Below, piece by piece: positions 52,367 to 60,593 of a stretch of 60,593 nucleotides of DNA. This stretch comes from Chryseobacterium kimseyorum. GTDB taxonomy: Bacteria > Bacteroidota > Bacteroidia > Flavobacteriales > Weeksellaceae. Position 1 is the first letter of the stretch; the number at the start of each line of letters is the position of its first letter. Under the pieces are notes generated by a model. That model saw only the letters and a list, made by a program, of their open reading frames with translations. It did no database searches and was not told where the DNA came from. Location: contig NZ_JAPDHW010000011.1 in assembly GCF_025971945.1 (NCBI RefSeq), positions 1-60,593 on the forward strand, written 5' to 3'. The translations under genes were made by a program, and so were the position numbers.

Positions 52367-53194
52367 ATGTCTTATTCACCAGCTGCTGCAGACGTAGCAA
52401 AATTGAGAAACCAAACAGGTGCAGGTATGATGGACTGCAAGAAAGCTTTAGTTGAAGCAGAAGGAGACTTCGAAAAAGCAGTAGATATCCTTAGAAAAAA
52501 AGGACAAAAAGTAGCTGCTAACAGAGCTGACAGAGATTCTTCTGAAGGTGCTGTAATCGCTAGAGTAAATGAAGATAACACTTTGGGTACGATTATCTCT
52601 TTGAACTGTGAGACTGACTTCGTTGCTAAAAACGAGGCGTTCATCGAGCTAGCTTACGAAATTGCTGAAATGGCAATCTTCGCTGCTACTAAAGAAGAAT
52701 TATTGGCTACAGATTTCCACGGAATGACTGTTGCTGAAAAATTAATCGAGCAAACTGGAGTTATCGGTGAGAAAATCGAGATCGGTGCATTCGAAAGAAT
52801 TGAAGGTCCTTTCTTGGGAGCTTACATCCACGCTGGAAACAAAATTGCTGCAATCACTGCACTTTCTGCAAAAGTAGACGGTTCTGACGAAGCTGCTAAA
52901 GCTGTTTCTATGCAGGCTGCTGCGATGAACCCTATCGCTCTTGACGAAACTAAAGTTTCTCAGGAAACAATCGATAAAGAATTGGAAATCGAAAGACACA
53001 AACTTACTGAAGAAGGTAAGCCTGCAAACATTATCGATAATATCTTGAAAGGTAAAATGCAGAGATTCTACAAAGACAATACTTTGGTACACCAAGATTT
53101 CATCAAAGACAGTTCAATTTCTGTTGCTGATTATGTAAAATCTGTAAACGGTGACTTGAAAGTTACAGGATTTGTAAGAGTAAGCTTAGCTTAA
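52367..53194 (+). CDS. tsf: Elongation factor Ts
   Basis: Nucleotide exchange factor for EF-Tu. The 275-residue protein begins MSYSPAAADVAKLRNQTGAGMMDCKKAL, the EF-Ts UBA and TDFV region: LRNQTGAGMMDCKKAL (13-28), CETDFVAKNEAF near 80-91. The central and C-terminal core are intact, ending in GDLKVTGFVRVSLA. Usually follows rpsB; that gene is not here. Confidence 0.97.
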   Translation: MSYSPAAADVAKLRNQTGAGMMDCKKALVEAEGDFEKAVDILRKKGQKVAANRADRDSSEGAVIARVNEDNTLGTIISLNCETDFVAKNEAFIELAYEIAEMAIFAATKEELLATDFHGMTVAEKLIEQTGVIGEKIEIGAFERIEGPFLGAYIHAGNKIAAITALSAKVDGSDEAAKAVSMQAAAMNPIALDETKVSQETIDKELEIERHKLTEEGKPANIIDNILKGKMQRFYKDNTLVHQDFIKDSSISVADYVKSVNGDLKVTGFVRVSLA

Positions 53195-53215
53195 TCAATC
53201 TTTCAAAACAAACAT

Positions 53216-53246
53216 ATCCCGATGAGTTTCCTCATCGGGATTTTTT
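53216..53246 (+). terminator. Terminator after tsf
   Basis: Eleven-base stem (53216-53226 with 53231-53241), TTTC loop and six T, 21 bases past the tsf stop. Confidence 0.9.
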
Positions 53247-53388
53247 ATGTGAAAATTTAGACATCTTCCTACTATTCGATAAATTTCACAACAAATCCTC
53301 CACATAGTACCAATAATAAATCAAAGCTCCAAGAAATATGCAAATAATTGATTTTTAATAAGTAATTTTGTTTCACTATAGACTAATC

Positions 53389-53767
53389 GTGAAAAAAATT
53401 TTACTGAGTATCTGTACTTTGAGGACCGCATACTGCCTATGTTATAAGCGCAGATGGCTGTCAACCCATCATCAAAGAGTTCCTCATTCTCAATCTTGTG
53501 AATGCAATTACTCCAAACGGGGACGGCCATAATGATGTCTTAAACTATTCTGATCTCAGATTAAAGCAGGATGTTTCGATAGAAGTTGTAGATCGCTACG
53601 GAGCACCCGTCTACAGATCTTCAGAAAAAAATTATATCTGGGATGGAAAATCCGGTGGAAGAACCCTCTCAACAGGGACATATTGGTACATTCTGAAATG
53701 GACAGAACCCGACACAAAATTGCCAGTTTCACATTCTGGATGGCTATTAATTAAGAATAGAGAATAA
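53389..53767 (+). pseudogene. Decayed member of the T9SS surface-protein family (5' and 3' ends only)
   Basis: A GTG at 53389 opens MKKILLSICTL, a signal-peptide-like start, but this frame soon runs into another. In a second frame, open from 53423 (after a TGA at 53420-53422), GPHTAYVISADGCQPIIKEF leads into LVNAITPNGDGHNDVL and a complete type B T9SS (gliding motility-associated) tail ending in HSGWLLIKNRE at 53767. The tail is very similar to the end of the next gene. The simplest reading is a family member whose middle was deleted, leaving its two ends out of frame. A -7-like TAATTTTG is at 53363. Confidence 0.75.
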
Positions 53768-53815
53768 ATTTTAAATTTTCTTTAGCATTTATTAACAATA
53801 TATTAAATATTATTT

Positions 53816-53823
53816 TAATTTTG
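53816..53823 (+). promoter_or_regulatory. -7 box of the first large T9SS gene
   Basis: TAATTTTG, 23 bases before the ATG at 53847. The leader just after it (GTACAAATCCTAATTC) closely matches the one at 57062, so the promoter was duplicated with the gene. Confidence 0.6.
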
Positions 53824-53846
53824 TACAAATCCTAATTCCATAATTT

Positions 53847-56800
53847 ATGAAAAGATTTCTACTCAGCTTAGTATTAGTTTTTCTAACATCTATTTCTGTC
53901 TTCGGACAGAGAGATACAGATCACTGGATTGCTCCTTATTACGATTCCTACGGTGGCTATAGCAATAGACTTTATTTGTCTACTGACTCTGTTACACCAT
54001 TTGTGGTTACTATATATAGTAATAACGCATCAATTGGGACGGTGACAATCAGCAAAGGCAGCCCACAAACATTTGATGTCCCTAATACAACTATATCTGC
54101 AAATTTAGCCGCAGATGCTTTTAATGTAATTACTAAAGGATTATATTTAAAAGGGTTAAAACCATTTTACTGTACTTTAAGATTTGCACAAGGTTCACAT
54201 GGTGAAATTATTACTAGTAAAGGAAAAGCAGGTATTGGTAAAGAATTTTATGTTGCAAGTACACCTACATCTTCTGCGAGTATGAGTACCTTAAATAATT
54301 TCACTGCAGGTATTATGGCAACGGAAGATAATACTGTTGTTACAGTGACATGGAATACGGCAGGACTTACTTTTATTGGAGGAGCGCCAACAGGAACAAC
54401 CCATACTTTCACATTAAATAAAGGTCAATCTTTTATCTTTGCCGGTCAACAAAATAACACACCAAATCTTGCCGGTTTTATTGGTGCGAAAATCGTTGCA
54501 GACAAGCCGGTTACGCTGACCAATGGAAATAGTAATGGCAACTTTGGTATTGTTGGTAGTGGTGGATCTGATGGAATTATGGATCAATCTGTACCAGTAG
54601 AAAGATTAGGAAATACTTTTGCGATGGTAAAAACAAGATCTGAGGCTCCCGCACAAAATATGGAAGGAGGTATTGTTATTGCCACAGAAAATAATACTCA
54701 GGTTTTTATAAATGGTTCGACGACTGCAATTGCAACTTTAAATGCTGGGCAATGGTATAGAATCGATGAAACTAATTATGCTCCACAAGGGACTTTGGGT
54801 CATGCAAACATGCTGATTTCTACTTCTAAAAATGTTTATCTATATCAATTTGTATCTGTTGGTACTACAAACGCAACGTGCGGATTTAATTACATACCAC
54901 CTTTAAACTGTTTTTTACCGAGAAAAATAGATGAGATTGGTAAAATTAATGAGATGCCTAATATTAATTCAGCTATCACTTTAAAACTGAATATATTAAC
55001 CGAGGCAGGTGCTGTTGTAACGTACAGCAGTAATGGAGGTGCAGCTACTACACCTACTGCAGCTCAGGGTCCATATCCTCTTACCGGGAATTCATCATGG
55101 GTAACCTATGCAGTTGAAGGAATTACAGGAAATGTAACTGTAGTATCTAATAAAGCTGTAACTGCAGGAATTAATGGTGGATATAGTACTGCCGGATACG
55201 GAGGATATTTCGCCGGTTTCTCCTCAATTCCCGTAATTGCTAAACAAACAGGTGACTGTGTTCCTGGAATTATTTTGGAAGTAGATGACAGTTACGAGAC
55301 TTACCAATGGAATTTAAATGGTGCTCCTATAACGGGAGCAACTTCTAACACCTATACTCCGGCAGTAGGTGGAGATTATACTGTAAAAGTTACGATGGGA
55401 AGCTGTCCTCCTGTTACTACTCCTATTTACAAAGTATTTACATGTTTGCAGCAGACTGCTCAAACAATTTATATTTGTGGCACAAAAGTAATCACACCTG
55501 CATTTACTAATTCTTCTCAATCTCCAGTAGCTAATAGTGTTGTGATTGTTACTCAGCCAGCCCATGGTACAGCAACAATAAATCCTTCAACAGGCGTTAT
55601 AACTTACATTCCACAAGCTGGATACTTAGGGCCAGATGTAATTGTATATAAATTCTGTGGCAATGCTCCAGTATTTGTAGATTGTGAACAAGTTACTTTA
55701 AACTTAAATTTAGTACCGTTTGTTCTAACAGACAGAACAATTTATGCATGTCAATATGCAGGAAAAGGATATTTTGATCTAACTACTGCTAACGTGACAG
55801 ATAATTCTGTACCTACAACCAAAAAATTCTATCCGACACTTGCTGATCTTAATGCAAACACAAATCAGATCAGTAATCCTACCAATTTCTTTTCAGGAGC
55901 GGGTTCTGTTTATGTAAGAGTAACTACATCGGAAGGTTGTGTTGGAAATGCCAAAATCACACTTGACTTCTTCCCTACTCCAGTAGTGAATGAAGCAACA
56001 CTAACTGTCTGCTTTATTGAAAACAACGAAGCTAAAGGTCAGTTTGATTTGACCACCGCCGTAATTACCAATGAAACCCCGGTTACTAAAAAATATTACC
56101 CAACGTTTACTGATGCAAGCAACGGAACCAACGAAATCATGAGCCCTCTGCCTACGGTTTATATCTCAGAGAATGGTTTTGTTTATGCAAGAGTGTATAA
56201 CTCAAATAACTGCTATGCCATCGCTAAAATAAATCTGAAAGTAACGCCTCCTAAGAGATCGACTACACTTGTTGATAAATTTATCTGTATTGATGACAGA
56301 ACGACCTTAGATGCAGGATCAGGTTTCCAGTCTTACCAATGGAGCACGGGAGCGACAACTCAGACGATTCAGGGAGTGCCTGTTGGCAGCTACTGGGTAA
56401 TTCTTCAGAATGAGGGATGTTACATTAAGCAAACTGTGAATGTTAAGAAAGCTAACGAACCGGTGATCACCTCTATCGAAATTTCTAATAACACAGCAAC
56501 CATTAATGTAGAAGCTGGAACGGCACCGTACAAATACGCAGTAGATACACCTACAAACTGGCAGGATTCAAACATTTTTACTAATCTTTCAAGAGGTCAG
56601 CATACATTTTACGTTAAAGATGCTTTAGACTGTACACCAGTTTCTGTAGAATTAACTGTACCTAATTTGGTTAATGCAATCACACCAAACGGAGACAATG
56701 TAAATGATGTTTTGGATTACAGTGAATTAGCTTACAAAGGAAACCTTACATTTGTAATCTATGACAGATACGGTAATAAATTATTTACCGGTGACCGATC

Positions 56801-56945
56801 TAACAACTACAAATGGGACGGAAAAGCTTCAGGAAAAGGGATTCTTACCGGAACATACTGGTACCATATTAACTGGATCGAGCCTAATGTGCAGAAGACT
56901 CCTATAAAATACACAGGGTGGATTCTAGTAAAAAATAGAGAATAA
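53847..56945 (+). CDS. IgGFc-binding-like surface protein with type B T9SS sorting domain
   Basis: The 1032-residue protein has a signal peptide (MKRFLLSLVLVFLTSISVFG), then an N-terminal region of about 470 residues resembling the IgGFc-binding domain (DTDHWIAPYY; LYLSTDSVTPFVVTI; TSKGKAGIGKEFYVAS). Ig-like or PKD-like modules follow: YQWNLNGAPITGATSNTYTP (about 485-530), a cadherin-like module (VITYIPQAGYLGPDVIVYKFCG), two related Cys-bearing modules (TIYACQYAGKGYFDLTTA; LTVCFIENNEAKGQFDLTTA) and an SP-ATTQT module. The last 95 or so residues form the type B T9SS domain (VNAITPNGDNVNDVLDYSEL to GWILVKNRE). It would be displayed on the surface; ligand unknown. The terminator at 56964 follows. 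Confidence 0.85.
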   Translation: MKRFLLSLVLVFLTSISVFGQRDTDHWIAPYYDSYGGYSNRLYLSTDSVTPFVVTIYSNNASIGTVTISKGSPQTFDVPNTTISANLAADAFNVITKGLYLKGLKPFYCTLRFAQGSHGEIITSKGKAGIGKEFYVASTPTSSASMSTLNNFTAGIMATEDNTVVTVTWNTAGLTFIGGAPTGTTHTFTLNKGQSFIFAGQQNNTPNLAGFIGAKIVADKPVTLTNGNSNGNFGIVGSGGSDGIMDQSVPVERLGNTFAMVKTRSEAPAQNMEGGIVIATENNTQVFINGSTTAIATLNAGQWYRIDETNYAPQGTLGHANMLISTSKNVYLYQFVSVGTTNATCGFNYIPPLNCFLPRKIDEIGKINEMPNINSAITLKLNILTEAGAVVTYSSNGGAATTPTAAQGPYPLTGNSSWVTYAVEGITGNVTVVSNKAVTAGINGGYSTAGYGGYFAGFSSIPVIAKQTGDCVPGIILEVDDSYETYQWNLNGAPITGATSNTYTPAVGGDYTVKVTMGSCPPVTTPIYKVFTCLQQTAQTIYICGTKVITPAFTNSSQSPVANSVVIVTQPAHGTATINPSTGVITYIPQAGYLGPDVIVYKFCGNAPVFVDCEQVTLNLNLVPFVLTDRTIYACQYAGKGYFDLTTANVTDNSVPTTKKFYPTLADLNANTNQISNPTNFFSGAGSVYVRVTTSEGCVGNAKITLDFFPTPVVNEATLTVCFIENNEAKGQFDLTTAVITNETPVTKKYYPTFTDASNGTNEIMSPLPTVYISENGFVYARVYNSNNCYAIAKINLKVTPPKRSTTLVDKFICIDDRTTLDAGSGFQSYQWSTGATTQTIQGVPVGSYWVILQNEGCYIKQTVNVKKANEPVITSIEISNNTATINVEAGTAPYKYAVDTPTNWQDSNIFTNLSRGQHTFYVKDALDCTPVSVELTVPNLVNAITPNGDNVNDVLDYSELAYKGNLTFVIYDRYGNKLFTGDRSNNYKWDGKASGKGILTGTYWYHINWIEPNVQKTPIKYTGWILVKNRE

Positions 56946-56963
56946 ATAAATTATTAGCATAAA

Positions 56964-56996
56964 AAAAAAGCCACAACAACGAGTTGTGGCTTTTTT
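56964..56996 (+). terminator. Terminator between the two large T9SS genes
   Basis: Stem GCCACAAC/GTTGTGGC (56970-56977 with 56983-56990) extended by A and T runs on both sides. Ends the first large gene's transcript. Confidence 0.9.
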
Positions 56997-57053
56997 GGGC
57001 TGTAATATTAACGATATATTAAAAATTTTCTGAAAACATATTCTTTTTTACAT

Positions 57054-57061
57054 TATTTTTG
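57054..57061 (+). promoter_or_regulatory. -7 box of the second large T9SS gene
   Basis: TATTTTTG, 22 bases before the ATG at 57084, the same spacing and following leader as at 53816. Confidence 0.6.
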
Positions 57062-57083
57062 TAAAAATCCTAATTCTACGCTT

Positions 57084-59921
57084 ATGAAACAATTTCTACT
57101 CATTTTATTATTAATGATTACGGGCATCAATGTTTCTGCTCAAAGAGATACAGAGCATTGGATCGCACCTTTTTATGCAACCACACCCGTTACAGCACAG
57201 TCACTTTATCTTTCTACAGATTCGATAACCCCTTTTGTGGTAACAATAAACAGCAACAACATTGCATTGGGGACGGTAACAATTAGCAAAGGAAGTCCTC
57301 AGATTTTTGTAGTTCCTGCAAATAATATAGCAGCTACAAATGCGGGAGAAGCTTTTACTGTAATTAACAAAGGATTATATATTAAGGCGGAAAAACCTTT
57401 TTACTGTACCCTTCGATTGGTAAATTCAATTCAACATGCTGAAGTGGTAACCAGCAAAGGTAAAGCTGGTATTGGTAAAGAATTTTTTGTTGCAAATACT
57501 CCATCTGTTACGACTCGTACCACTGACAATTTTACTGCAGCAGTTTTAGCCACTGAAGATAATACAACAGTTACTGCCACTTGGAGTGCGATTACTCCGA
57601 TAACTTTCTTTGGAGCAACACCATCAACCAACACCCATACTTTCACATTAAATAAAGGTCAATCTTTTATCTTTGCCGGTGGTATAGGTCCCGCAGCACC
57701 GTTCATGGGCGCAAAAATCGTTGCTACTAAGCCAATCACCCTTACAAACGGAAATGTGACAGGAAATTTTGGTAATACAACTTCTTCTGGGACTGATATA
57801 ATTTTAGATCAGTCTGTTCCCCTTGATAGATTAGGAAATGAATTTGCGATGGTAAGAACAAGATCAACTACTGCGAATGAACTAGAAGGAGGAATTGTAA
57901 TTGCTACAGAAAACAATACTGCAATATATTTGAATGGATCTACCACTCCTGCAGCAACTTTAAATGCTGGTCAATGGTATAGAATTTCTGGAAGTAGTTA
58001 TATAGTTCAAGGCGGTGTACACCCTAACATGTACATCAATACTTCAAAAAATGTTTATTTGTACCAACTGGTTTCGGTAAATAATGACACTGCCACTTGT
58101 GGTTTTAATTATATTCCCCCTTTAAACTGTTTCTTACCAAGAAAAATTGATGAGATTGGTAAAGTAGGTGAAATGCCAACAGGTACCGGAGGAGCTAGTG
58201 TTATACCTAGTGGTACTATTGTAAAGCTTAATATTTTAACTGAAGCAGGGGCTACAGTTACTTATACCGTTAATGGAGGAGCACCGATAACTCCAACTGC
58301 TGCACAGGGTCCGTTTCCATTAACAGGAAATACCAACTGGGTAACCTATGCAATACAGCCTATTACTGGCAATATAGCGATACAATCTAATAAAGCAGTG
58401 ACCGCCGGAATTAATGGAGGACACAGTACTTCTGGATATGGAGGATATTTCGCTGGATTCTCATCAATTCCGCTTATTGCTAAGCAGACTGGTGATTGTA
58501 TTCCAGGATTGATTTTGGAAGTTGATGACAGTTATGATACTTATCAATGGTACAGAAACGGCACAGCCATCACCGGAGCCAACAGCTATTCATATACACC
58601 AACACAGTCTGGAAACTATACAGTGAGAATTACAGTAGGATCTTGTCCTCCCGCAATTACTCCGGAATATAAAGTATTTACCTGTCTTCAGACCACAACT
58701 GCGGCAAAAACAGTTTGTGAAGGTTACTTGGATATCGTTCCCGCGTTTACTTCATCTACACAGACTTTTGTACCAAGTACGGTTCAGATTATTACGCCGC
58801 CAACGAATGGTACAGCAATCATTAATCCAACAACCGGTGTTATCGGTTATGTTCCTAATTTCGGTTTTGCAGGTACCGACACCATTACTTACAAATTCTG
58901 TGGGAATGATCCTGAATTTGTAGACTGTGAGCAGATTACACTAACGTTAACAATTGCAGAAAGTCCAACAGTAAATAACGCAACACTAAGATCTTGTTAC
59001 CTGGAAACCAATATTGCAACCGGGTTATTTAATCTTACCAATGCCAGCGTTACTACGCAGTCTGGAATTACTAAAAAATATTACCCTTCATTGACTGATG
59101 CCAACAATCAGACTAATGAAATATTAAATCCGGCAAACTACGTTGCACCAAATGGTGTTGTATATGTAAGAGTAAGCAATGCCAACGGATGTTACAGAGT
59201 TGCTGTTATTACTTTAGTGGTTATTCCGCCGGTAAAATCTACTGTTCTTGTTGATAAAGAAATCTGTATTGAAAGCAGAACTACATTAGACGCAGGAGTC
59301 GGATTTGACGGCTATAGCTGGAGCACAGGTGCAACTACGCAAATAATTACTGACGTAAGTGTCGGAACATACTGGGTAGACCTGAAAACCGGTGACTGTA
59401 CTACCAGACAGACAGTAAAAGTATATGCAACACAGCAGCCTGTGGTTTCAAATATTGAAATTACCAACAATGACATTACTGTTTTTGTGGTCGGCGGAAC
59501 CGCTCCGTACAAATATTCTATCGACAATACTAAATGGCAGGATTCTAATGTTTTCACCGACCTTACGAGAGGTGACACAACGGTTTACGTGAAAGACAGC
59601 TTCGACTGTACCCCAATTGAGGTTACGATTACCGTTCCGAATATTGTGAATGTAATCACACCAAACGGTGACGGAGTAAATGACATTTTAGACTATTCAG
59701 CTCTTGCAGGTAAACCTAATTTAGTTTTAGGAATTTTTGACCGTTACGGCGTGAAAATCTTTGAAGGAAACAAAGACACTGGCTTTAAATGGGATGGAAC
59801 CATTAATAAAACCAAAAAAGTTTCTACTGGAAATTACTGGTTTAGCATCAGCTGGAATGAGAGTAAAAACAAGACTCCAATTAAATTCTCAGGATGGATC
59901 TTAGTAAAAAACAGAGAATAA
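57084..59921 (+). CDS. IgGFc-binding-like surface protein with type B T9SS sorting domain, paralogue
   Basis: The 945-residue protein repeats the layout of the gene at 53847: signal peptide (MKQFLLILLLMITGINVSA), IgGFc-like region (DTEHWIAPFY; LYLSTDSITPFVVTI; TSKGKAGIGKEFFVAN), an Ig-like module (YQWYRNGTAITGANSYSYTP), a cadherin-like module (VIGYVPNFGFAGTDTITYKFCG), one Cys-bearing module (LRSCYLETNIATGLFNLTNA) where its neighbour has two, and the type B T9SS tail (VNVITPNGDGVNDILDYSAL to GWILVKNRE). The missing module, about 87 residues, accounts for the size difference. Stretches are identical at the DNA level to the neighbour, including 48 bases at 57633-57680. A small secreted protein follows at once. 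Confidence 0.85.
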   Translation: MKQFLLILLLMITGINVSAQRDTEHWIAPFYATTPVTAQSLYLSTDSITPFVVTINSNNIALGTVTISKGSPQIFVVPANNIAATNAGEAFTVINKGLYIKAEKPFYCTLRLVNSIQHAEVVTSKGKAGIGKEFFVANTPSVTTRTTDNFTAAVLATEDNTTVTATWSAITPITFFGATPSTNTHTFTLNKGQSFIFAGGIGPAAPFMGAKIVATKPITLTNGNVTGNFGNTTSSGTDIILDQSVPLDRLGNEFAMVRTRSTTANELEGGIVIATENNTAIYLNGSTTPAATLNAGQWYRISGSSYIVQGGVHPNMYINTSKNVYLYQLVSVNNDTATCGFNYIPPLNCFLPRKIDEIGKVGEMPTGTGGASVIPSGTIVKLNILTEAGATVTYTVNGGAPITPTAAQGPFPLTGNTNWVTYAIQPITGNIAIQSNKAVTAGINGGHSTSGYGGYFAGFSSIPLIAKQTGDCIPGLILEVDDSYDTYQWYRNGTAITGANSYSYTPTQSGNYTVRITVGSCPPAITPEYKVFTCLQTTTAAKTVCEGYLDIVPAFTSSTQTFVPSTVQIITPPTNGTAIINPTTGVIGYVPNFGFAGTDTITYKFCGNDPEFVDCEQITLTLTIAESPTVNNATLRSCYLETNIATGLFNLTNASVTTQSGITKKYYPSLTDANNQTNEILNPANYVAPNGVVYVRVSNANGCYRVAVITLVVIPPVKSTVLVDKEICIESRTTLDAGVGFDGYSWSTGATTQIITDVSVGTYWVDLKTGDCTTRQTVKVYATQQPVVSNIEITNNDITVFVVGGTAPYKYSIDNTKWQDSNVFTDLTRGDTTVYVKDSFDCTPIEVTITVPNIVNVITPNGDGVNDILDYSALAGKPNLVLGIFDRYGVKIFEGNKDTGFKWDGTINKTKKVSTGNYWFSISWNESKNKTPIKFSGWILVKNRE

Positions 59922-59941
59922 TTATGAAAAAAATAAATATT

Positions 59942-60379
59942 ATGAAAAAAATTCTGTATTCATTCTTAATTTTTTCGTCAACGATACTACTTGGACAAAA
60001 AAACACTAAAGTGAAATTTGCTATTTGCAATGGTGCTGTGGGAACTACTGAAATGTTTGAGCCGCACAAAAAAGATATAGAAAGTACTACGTTTTTTATG
60101 GCTACCACAAAACTACCGCAACATCTACAAAAGTTCAGTTATTTGGCTGAAGGTGGCTTGACGGAATTAAAATTTAAGAAAAATGTAGGGGCACCAGATA
60201 TTATGTCACTTGCAGCCCTTAATGAACAAAGCAATGTAGCTAAAGATACAAAAGTAATGATTGATGGGTATGTGTTTGATAATCCTGAGACTAATATCTA
60301 TATTGTAATGGTTAAAAGGATAGATGTAAAAGAAGATAATGGCGAAAAATATCTTTCCATCTTCACTTCTGATAACTAA
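59942..60379 (+). CDS. Small secreted hypothetical protein
   Basis: Not recognised. The 145-residue protein has a signal peptide (MKKILYSFLIFSSTILLGQ) and no membrane helix; the mature part is probably periplasmic or exported. It has no T9SS tail. The start at 59942 gives the cleanest signal peptide; an in-frame ATG at 59924, 2 bases after the preceding stop, would add six residues. The near-contiguity suggests it is transcribed with the large T9SS gene and may help its export or activity, but nothing shows this directly. A terminator follows. Confidence 0.65.
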   Translation: MKKILYSFLIFSSTILLGQKNTKVKFAICNGAVGTTEMFEPHKKDIESTTFFMATTKLPQHLQKFSYLAEGGLTELKFKKNVGAPDIMSLAALNEQSNVAKDTKVMIDGYVFDNPETNIYIVMVKRIDVKEDNGEKYLSIFTSDN

Positions 60380-60398
60380 AATAAAGTGAAAACTAATT

Positions 60399-60428
60399 TG
60401 GCCGGAGTAATTTCCGGCCATTTTTTTG
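60399..60428 (+). terminator. Terminator after the small secreted protein
   Basis: Eight-base stem TGGCCGGA/TCCGGCCA (60399-60406 with 60413-60420) followed by a run of T, 19 bases after the stop. Confidence 0.9.
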
Positions 60429-60430
60429 AT

Positions 60431-60593
60431 CTGGAAAATTTAGATTAAGAACCATTAGAGTAGAGGTTACAATTCCGAATATTGTGAATGTAATCACACC
60501 AAACGGTGACGGAGTAAATGACATTTTAGACTATTCAGCTCTTGCAGGTAAACCTAATTTAGTTTTAGGAATTTTTGACCGTTACGGCGTGAA
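60431..60593 (+). pseudogene. Fragment of a type B T9SS tail, cut by the window edge
   Basis: From 60473 to the window end the DNA is identical to 59635-59755, the start of the T9SS tail of the second large gene (VNVITPNGDGVNDILDYSAL to FDRYGV). Upstream, GAGGTTAC matches with a 6-base deletion, and before that the frame is open only back to a TGA near 60428, with no start codon. There is no room for the rest of such a protein, so this is a truncated copy, perhaps ending beyond the window. Confidence 0.8.

Noticed and set aside
53195..53388. Possible regulatory RNA in the gap after tsf
   Set aside because: Only the tsf terminator and a weak -7 box are visible; there is no other structure.
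53498..53767. A stand-alone 89-codon gene for a T9SS tail
   Set aside because: Its putative start is a GTG within a conserved internal valine of the tail; the frame stays open further upstream, so it is a fragment.
1..60593. CRISPR arrays, tRNA or rRNA genes, insertion sequences
   Set aside because: I found no spaced repeats, cloverleaf-like sequences or transposase genes; the repeats present are short and local.

Overview
The window looks like a chromosomal segment of a Flavobacteriia member, most likely Chryseobacterium or a close relative in the Weeksellaceae. The evidence is low GC, Bacteroidota-type promoters (TTTG, about 19 bases, then TAnnTTTG) in front of many genes, type IX secretion (T9SS) sorting domains of both types A and B, Bacteroidota-style TonB, ExbD and LeuS proteins, and ribosomal gene L32 next to accB-accC. 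I saw no rRNA, tRNA, CRISPR array, transposase or phage gene.

Layout. 47-3029 (minus): an ExbB-ExbD-ExbD-TonB energy-transduction operon. 3269-6082: leuS. 6230-9477: a DUF1800/DUF1501 pair, the second with a T9SS tail. 9759-17515: envelope and housekeeping genes, namely a lipoprotein, a GT2, Kdo transferase waaA, an NlpC/P60 hydrolase, an O-methyltransferase, an OmpA lipoprotein and tilS. 17517-29494: dsbD, an orphan exbD, an alpha/beta hydrolase, a patatin, an nrnA-type DHH phosphatase, rpmH, ftsE, trmN6, a histidine kinase, ribE and pdxA. 29578-32423: yceD-rpmF-accB-accC, the start of fatty-acid synthesis; accA lies apart at 50504.

32479-34306 is the untidy accessory stretch. It holds a hypothetical gene whose 5' end looks frameshifted, short GC-rich repeats, and a small acidic immunity-like protein between short inverted repeats. 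rocD follows at 34307.

35674-48606 is a surface-glycan locus: ten glycosyltransferases or related proteins, a NodB deacetylase and a mannose-6-phosphate isomerase-type cupin, in mixed orientations and without a recognisable flippase or polymerase. This fits lipooligosaccharide core or decoration better than a Wzy-type O-antigen. Two paralogous CgeB-like proteins alternate with two GT2 enzymes.

48729-53194 returns to housekeeping (gltX with a large insertion, accA, tsf). 53389-60593 is the most interesting part: a tandem family of large secreted proteins with an IgGFc-binding-like N-terminus, Ig-like modules and a type B T9SS tail. There are two intact copies that differ by one internal module, a decayed copy upstream that keeps only its 5' and 3' ends, and downstream a fragment identical over 121 bases to the tail of the second intact copy. 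This looks like an actively recombining surface-protein array.
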